From CAIZGX01 sp039805165 (GTDB lineage Bacteria; Bacteroidota; Bacteroidia; Flavobacteriales_D; Sanyastnellaceae): 10,501 nt of DNA. This document shows positions 7,104 through 10,501 of this stretch, piece by piece. The DNA lies in NCBI GenBank assembly GCA_039805165.1, contig JBDLUS010000141.1, positions 1 through 10,501 of the forward strand, written 5' to 3'. Under the pieces are notes generated by a model. That model did not search any database. It was not told the origin of the DNA and was given only the letters and a program-made list of their open reading frames with translations. Position numbers and translations under genes: made by a program. Every line of letters begins with the position of its first letter. The first letter of the stretch is position 1.

Positions 7104-8658
7104 CCTTCGAAATAGTAGTGTAATCGGAATTGCCCTCGTTGCCGTTGGATGTGCGCAAGTGCGCGGATTGAACGGCGGAGCGAAAGATGTCACTCCGCCA
7201 AAGCTTTTGGCCCAAAGCATCGACTCATTCGCCACGAATGTCGCCACAAATACACTGGTTCTGAACTTCGATGAATTTGTGCAAGCGGGCGCTGCGAATG
7301 AGGTCATTATCTCTCCCGCGTTGAAACAGCCAGCAACCTTGATTTGCAACAAGCGTTTGGCTATGCTTTCTTGGAACGATACGCTGAAAGCGAACACGAC
7401 TTACACCATTGAATTCGGCAACGCCATTTCAGATATTACAGAAGGAAATAAAACCTCGTTGAATTTTGTTTTTTCGACTGGAAGTGCGCTCGATTCTGCT
7501 TCAATTAGCGGGGCGGTGTACGATGCACAGAAAGGTGGAGTGCCTGAAAAGGCAACGGTAATTCTATATTCTGATAGTATATTGGGATCGGTGGCTTATG
7601 CAAAAAAGGTGAATGACAAGGGCGAGTTTATCTTCAACTATTTACCCAAAGCGAATTTCCACGTTGCCGCATTTTCCGATTTGAATGAAAACAGAATTTG
7701 GGATGAAAATGAAGTCGGCGATTTCATAGAAGCTCCTTTTTCAACCCAAAATAATTATCCGTTGAATTTGCGCTTTTCTCCAAAAAAAATAGAGAAAATC
7801 ACAGAGGAAATGTTCAAGACAGATTCTGTTGGAAGTGGCTTCATTGTTGGCGCCTATGGAATGATTGAAAAAATTAAATTAGCTCCAACAACGGCGAGTG
7901 TTCCTTTCAGATACGGTTCATTGAACAACAGCGATACCCTCTTTTTTGCACTTGGCGGAAGAGAAGGCACAACACCGAGCAACAACTTCGAAGGAGTTAC
8001 CTATTCTTTTAATCAACAACCAGCAGATACTTTGAGTGTTTTTGTTGCGAAATCTCCGAAGCTTAAGAAGTTCAAGTTTTCTGGAAGTATTCAGCAAGAC
8101 CCGAAATCGTTGATTTTAGTGAAAGCCCCAGCATATTCGGTGTTAAAGCGAAACACGTGTCAAGTTACAGTGCAAGGAATTCAAGCAACAGGGACAATTG
8201 CAGAGACAAACTCCCCTTTGCATTTCGCAATACAAGTAGACGCCAATGCAAGTGAGCTTGTTGGAAAAGGAAGTATTCGCATTTTGCCGGGCGCATGGGA
8301 AACGGCATACGGCTCAACGAACGATACCCTTCAAACAAATTTCGAATTTGCTTCTCCCGAAAAATTGGGAAACCTCGAGTTATCCATTCCATTGCTTGAA
8401 GACAAGAGTTTCAAGAAGTTTGTTGAGCTTCGCAATGAAAAGGGAACCGTTGTTCGGAAAGTAGATTATGCTGAAACGCTCGTCTTTAGTGGAATTCAGC
8501 CAGGGAAATACACCGTTCGTTTGGTTCACGACGTGAACCGAAATGATCAATGGGACATTGCCGATCTTCAGAAAAAAATAAGATGCGAACCTGTGAGCGT
8601 CTTCTCTAAACCCATTGAAGTGCGCGCCAATTGGAGTGTGAAAGTTGTTCTCAATTAG
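7090..8658 (+). CDS. Ig-like (Big_5) domain lipoprotein
   Basis: This 522-residue protein belongs to a widespread Bacteroidota group of Ig-like-domain lipoproteins of unknown role. Residues 1-20 are a signal peptide ending AVG before C21, the likely lipidated cysteine; the -3 Ala is less common than Leu. Residues about 29-131 are a Big_5-type domain with GG-KD-TPP (29-37), FDE (60-62), TYTIEFGNAISD and FVFSTG (126-131). Residues about 137-196 look like a carboxypeptidase-regulatory or SdrB-like beta sandwich. This is followed by DLNENRIWD at 197-205. The middle, about 215-430, is unrecognised beta-rich sequence. The end repeats the sandwich plus motif pattern, with GKYTVRLVHDVNRNDQWD placing D481 to D489. 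It has no T9SS C-terminal domain. It most likely sits in the outer membrane or periplasm. The ATG at 7090 lies inside msrC and is the only start that keeps the signal peptide. Its stop codon overlaps that of the opposing TPR gene. Confidence 0.85.
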   Translation: MKFFNLRNSSVIGIALVAVGCAQVRGLNGGAKDVTPPKLLAQSIDSFATNVATNTLVLNFDEFVQAGAANEVIISPALKQPATLICNKRLAMLSWNDTLKANTTYTIEFGNAISDITEGNKTSLNFVFSTGSALDSASISGAVYDAQKGGVPEKATVILYSDSILGSVAYAKKVNDKGEFIFNYLPKANFHVAAFSDLNENRIWDENEVGDFIEAPFSTQNNYPLNLRFSPKKIEKITEEMFKTDSVGSGFIVGAYGMIEKIKLAPTTASVPFRYGSLNNSDTLFFALGGREGTTPSNNFEGVTYSFNQQPADTLSVFVAKSPKLKKFKFSGSIQQDPKSLILVKAPAYSVLKRNTCQVTVQGIQATGTIAETNSPLHFAIQVDANASELVGKGSIRILPGAWETAYGSTNDTLQTNFEFASPEKLGNLELSIPLLEDKSFKKFVELRNEKGTVVRKVDYAETLVFSGIQPGKYTVRLVHDVNRNDQWDIADLQKKIRCEPVSVFSKPIEVRANWSVKVVLN

Positions 8659-9494
8659 AACTTAAAGCGCGAAGCACGCATTTTGAAAATAGGCGTCTTC
8701 TTGTTTTCGCACCACGTGCGAACAATTTCCTTCGAATCGTAATCGCCTGCGTCAGCTGCGGCTTTCCAATACCTGCACGCATCATCGTTTTCCTTCAACA
8801 AATAAGAAGTCTCTCCTGAATAGTACAACGCTTGAACGAAGGCTTTGTTGGTTGGATTATGCATTTGTTTAAAAATCTTTTGTGCCTCTTCATACTTCTG
8901 CATATCGAGCAAAGAGATTCCCGCCTGAAGGTGCGCCTCTTCCAATGTGCTGTCTAGCGCATAGGCCTCTAGGAACGTTTCAGCTGCAGCAGCGTATTGC
9001 TTTCTACCTTGATGAATAGCGGCGTCTAGAAAATAAGCAGGGGCGTATTTTTCATTCAATGAAAAAACCGTTTCAAGCGCTTCACGGCTTTTTGAATATT
9101 TATGTTGAAGGTAATATGCTGAAGCTAACCAATAGTATCCTTGGAAATTGGTTTTGTTTTCGTGCGTGTACAGTTTTAGGAGGTGAACAGCCTCGCTTAA
9201 ATTTCCAAGAGAATATTCGCATATGCCGTTATTCAACAACAATGATTCGTCTTTGCACCCGGCCGATTTTGCTTCATTGTAGTTCGAACTCGCTTGTTGA
9301 AATTGCCCGAGTTTTTGAAGCGCATTGGCTTTAATGAAGTAATCACAGGCCTCGAATTTTTCCAAAAGGTTAATGCTATGTAATGCGACGTCATAATTTC
9401 CTTCGGCATATTGCTGAATGGCTGCTGCGCGAAAATCTTGTCCAACAACCAAGTTAGCAAGCCCAAGAAATAAAAGGAATAGAATGTGTTTCAC
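8655..9494 (-). CDS. Exported tetratricopeptide-repeat protein
   Basis: This is a 279-residue protein with a signal peptide at 1-18 (hydrophobic ILFLLFLGLANLVV, probable cleavage after G18 before QD). About seven TPR-like helix pairs follow, roughly at residues 22-47, 51-78, 85-112, 118-147, 152-181, 186-212 and 222-252, with typical W/Y-L-A-A-Y and A-F patterns. The last unit has the C-x-Y-W-K-A-A form common in Bacteroidota TPR proteins. TPR arrays bind other proteins, and the partner cannot be told from sequence. Its tail, KMRASRFKF, is not a T9SS sorting signal. The start codon is GTG at 9494: no in-frame ATG lies upstream before a stop codon, and the signal peptide begins right at this GTG. 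No good promoter match was found. Its stop codon overlaps that of the Ig-like lipoprotein gene. Confidence 0.85.
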   Translation of the reverse strand: MKHILFLLFLGLANLVVGQDFRAAAIQQYAEGNYDVALHSINLLEKFEACDYFIKANALQKLGQFQQASSNYNEAKSAGCKDESLLLNNGICEYSLGNLSEAVHLLKLYTHENKTNFQGYYWLASAYYLQHKYSKSREALETVFSLNEKYAPAYFLDAAIHQGRKQYAAAAETFLEAYALDSTLEEAHLQAGISLLDMQKYEEAQKIFKQMHNPTNKAFVQALYYSGETSYLLKENDDACRYWKAAADAGDYDSKEIVRTWCENKKTPIFKMRASRFKF

Positions 9495-9647
9495 TTCGGA
9501 AAAGTACGTTAACGAATGATTTAAGTTTCCTCGAACCGATTTTTTTTTAAACGTCGTGTGTTTAACACTTTTGAAATACCCATTGAGAAGTGGAACTTAT
9601 TGGCCGTCCTTTACGTAACCAAAACCATATCAAGTAACTTATTTTTC
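9495..9647. promoter_or_regulatory. Divergent intergenic region between TPR and DUF5723-like genes
   Basis: This 153-base region must hold the promoters of both flanking genes. It contains a run of nine T (9540-9548) and an 11-base near-perfect inverted repeat, GTGTTTAACAC (9558-9568), which could bind a dimeric regulator. CACTTTTG (9566-9573) on the plus strand is a one-mismatch -7 box, and TACTTTTC on the minus strand near the TPR start is another. None matches the full consensus, so I do not assign a promoter. Confidence 0.4.
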
Positions 9648-10501
9648 ATGAAAAGATTTCTACTTATCATTTTCGCGGCGCTTTCCTTAGTTAGCGTTCA
9701 AGCTCAGGATCTTCTGGGTATTAGCTCAAGCAATTACGGCGGACTTTCCAGCGTACAAATTAATCCGGCCAACCTAGCTGACAACCGATTGAAGTTCGAA
9801 ATTCAACTGTTCGGCACCGGCTTTGGTTTAGCGAACAATTTTATCGGTTTCAAACCCAGTTATTTGGTTCGCGAGGGTGGGCTTACTTCCACAACATATC
9901 CGCTGCTTGATCCAACCCCTCCGACAGAAGATTTTACAACAGCAAACTTCGAAGACAATCGTAGAGCGTTTGTATACAACAACATCTATTTGCCGGGCCT
10001 GTTGGTTTCGATCAATGAGAAAAATTCCATTTCGCTTTCCGCTCGTGCGCGCACCTATGTGAACGTAGATGGTGTGGATTCTGAGTTGTATCGCTTGGCC
10101 TATAATTCATTGAATTACCCTTCGTTGTACAACACAAGAATTACCAACGATAAGTTGTCTATTCAAACAATGACTTGGATGGAATATGCCCTGGGATATG
10201 GTCGTGTCTTGGTAGATAAGGATAAGCATTTTTTGAAGGCAGGTGTAACCCTTAAAGCGCTTCAAGGATTGCAATCTGCTTATCTGTTCATTGATAATCT
10301 CGATTATGAGATTAACTCCGACTCTACACTTTCGTTGTATAATGCCGATGTTAACTACGGCCACTCGAACAACTTTGAAGCGAGCCAAGACAACGCAAAT
10401 TACCGTGTTGTTTCGAATTTGGGTCTGGGCTTCGACTTCGGTGTAATCTACGAATGGCGTCCTGACTATGCAAAACACAAGCACGACATGGACGGTGAGA
10501 C
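9648..10501 (+). CDS. DUF5723-like outer-membrane beta-barrel protein, N-terminal part
   Basis: The gene runs off the right edge, leaving 284 codons without a stop codon. Residues 1-19 are a signal peptide (hydrophobic LLIIFAALSLVSV, cleavage after VQA before QD). The next segment, LLGISSSNYGGLSSVQINP followed by ANLADNRLKFEIQLFG, is the conserved start of DUF5723 family proteins from Bacteroidota, predicted outer-membrane barrels related in style to FadL/PorV proteins. Downstream, alternating aromatic and polar residues (for example FLKAGVTLKALQGLQSAYLF and NLGLGFDFGVIYEW) fit membrane beta strands. The function is unknown. The ATG is preceded by TAACTTATTTTTC with no Shine-Dalgarno sequence, as is normal in this phylum. 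It is divergent from the TPR gene. Confidence 0.85.
   Translation, partial: MKRFLLIIFAALSLVSVQAQDLLGISSSNYGGLSSVQINPANLADNRLKFEIQLFGTGFGLANNFIGFKPSYLVREGGLTSTTYPLLDPTPPTEDFTTANFEDNRRAFVYNNIYLPGLLVSINEKNSISLSARARTYVNVDGVDSELYRLAYNSLNYPSLYNTRITNDKLSIQTMTWMEYALGYGRVLVDKDKHFLKAGVTLKALQGLQSAYLFIDNLDYEINSDSTLSLYNADVNYGHSNNFEASQDNANYRVVSNLGLGFDFGVIYEWRPDYAKHKHDMDGE

Noticed and set aside
7090..9494. T9SS-secreted cargo, suspected because porX is present
   Set aside because: Neither the lipoprotein nor the TPR protein has a T9SS C-terminal sorting domain at its end.
10107..10484. 125-codon minus-strand open frame opposite the DUF5723-like gene
   Set aside because: The plus-strand frame has a signal peptide and family motif across the whole region, while the minus-strand product has no recognisable features.

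Overview
The window reads as a chromosomal housekeeping segment of a Bacteroidota bacterium, most likely Flavobacteriales or a close relative. The evidence is a PorX-type response regulator of the type IX secretion system (T9SS), a Bacteroidota-style Ig-like lipoprotein, a DUF5723-type outer-membrane protein, AT-rich leaders without strong Shine-Dalgarno sequences, and promoters of the TTG-N19-TAnnTTTG form. I cannot name the genus. I see no mobile element, CRISPR array, tRNA or rRNA, and no sign of recent transfer.

Layout. Bases 1-65 hold only a leader. porX (66-1625, +) is followed after one base by tsaE (1627-2028, +). A small single-pass membrane protein rich in Ala, Glu, Lys and His (2025-2330, -) converges on tsaE, and the two stop codons overlap. 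An alanine dehydrogenase-like gene (2426-3646, +) converges on gcvP, the glycine decarboxylase P protein (3697-6528, -), and a strong gcvP terminator with a UUCG tetraloop sits between them. Divergent from gcvP is msrC (6618-7103, +), a free methionine-(R)-sulfoxide reductase. It overlaps by 14 nt the start of an Ig-like (Big_5) lipoprotein gene (7090-8658, +). That gene converges, again through overlapping stop codons, on a secreted TPR protein (8655-9494, -). After a 153-base divergent intergenic region, the 5' part of a DUF5723-like gene (9648 to beyond 10501, +) runs off the end.

How the genes fit together. No single pathway links them. porX and tsaE pair a secretion regulator/phosphodiesterase with the ATPase of tRNA t6A synthesis. 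The ald-like gene and gcvP both handle small amino acids but are transcribed towards each other. msrC repairs oxidised free methionine. The lipoprotein, TPR and DUF5723 genes form a cell-envelope cluster.

I did not find a convincing undescribed system. The best leads are the small His/Ala/Glu-rich membrane protein with its near-consensus promoter, the Asn in place of the catalytic His in the alanine dehydrogenase homologue, the duplicated DxNxNxxWD motif in the lipoprotein, and the two convergent gene pairs that share one TTAG for both stop codons.
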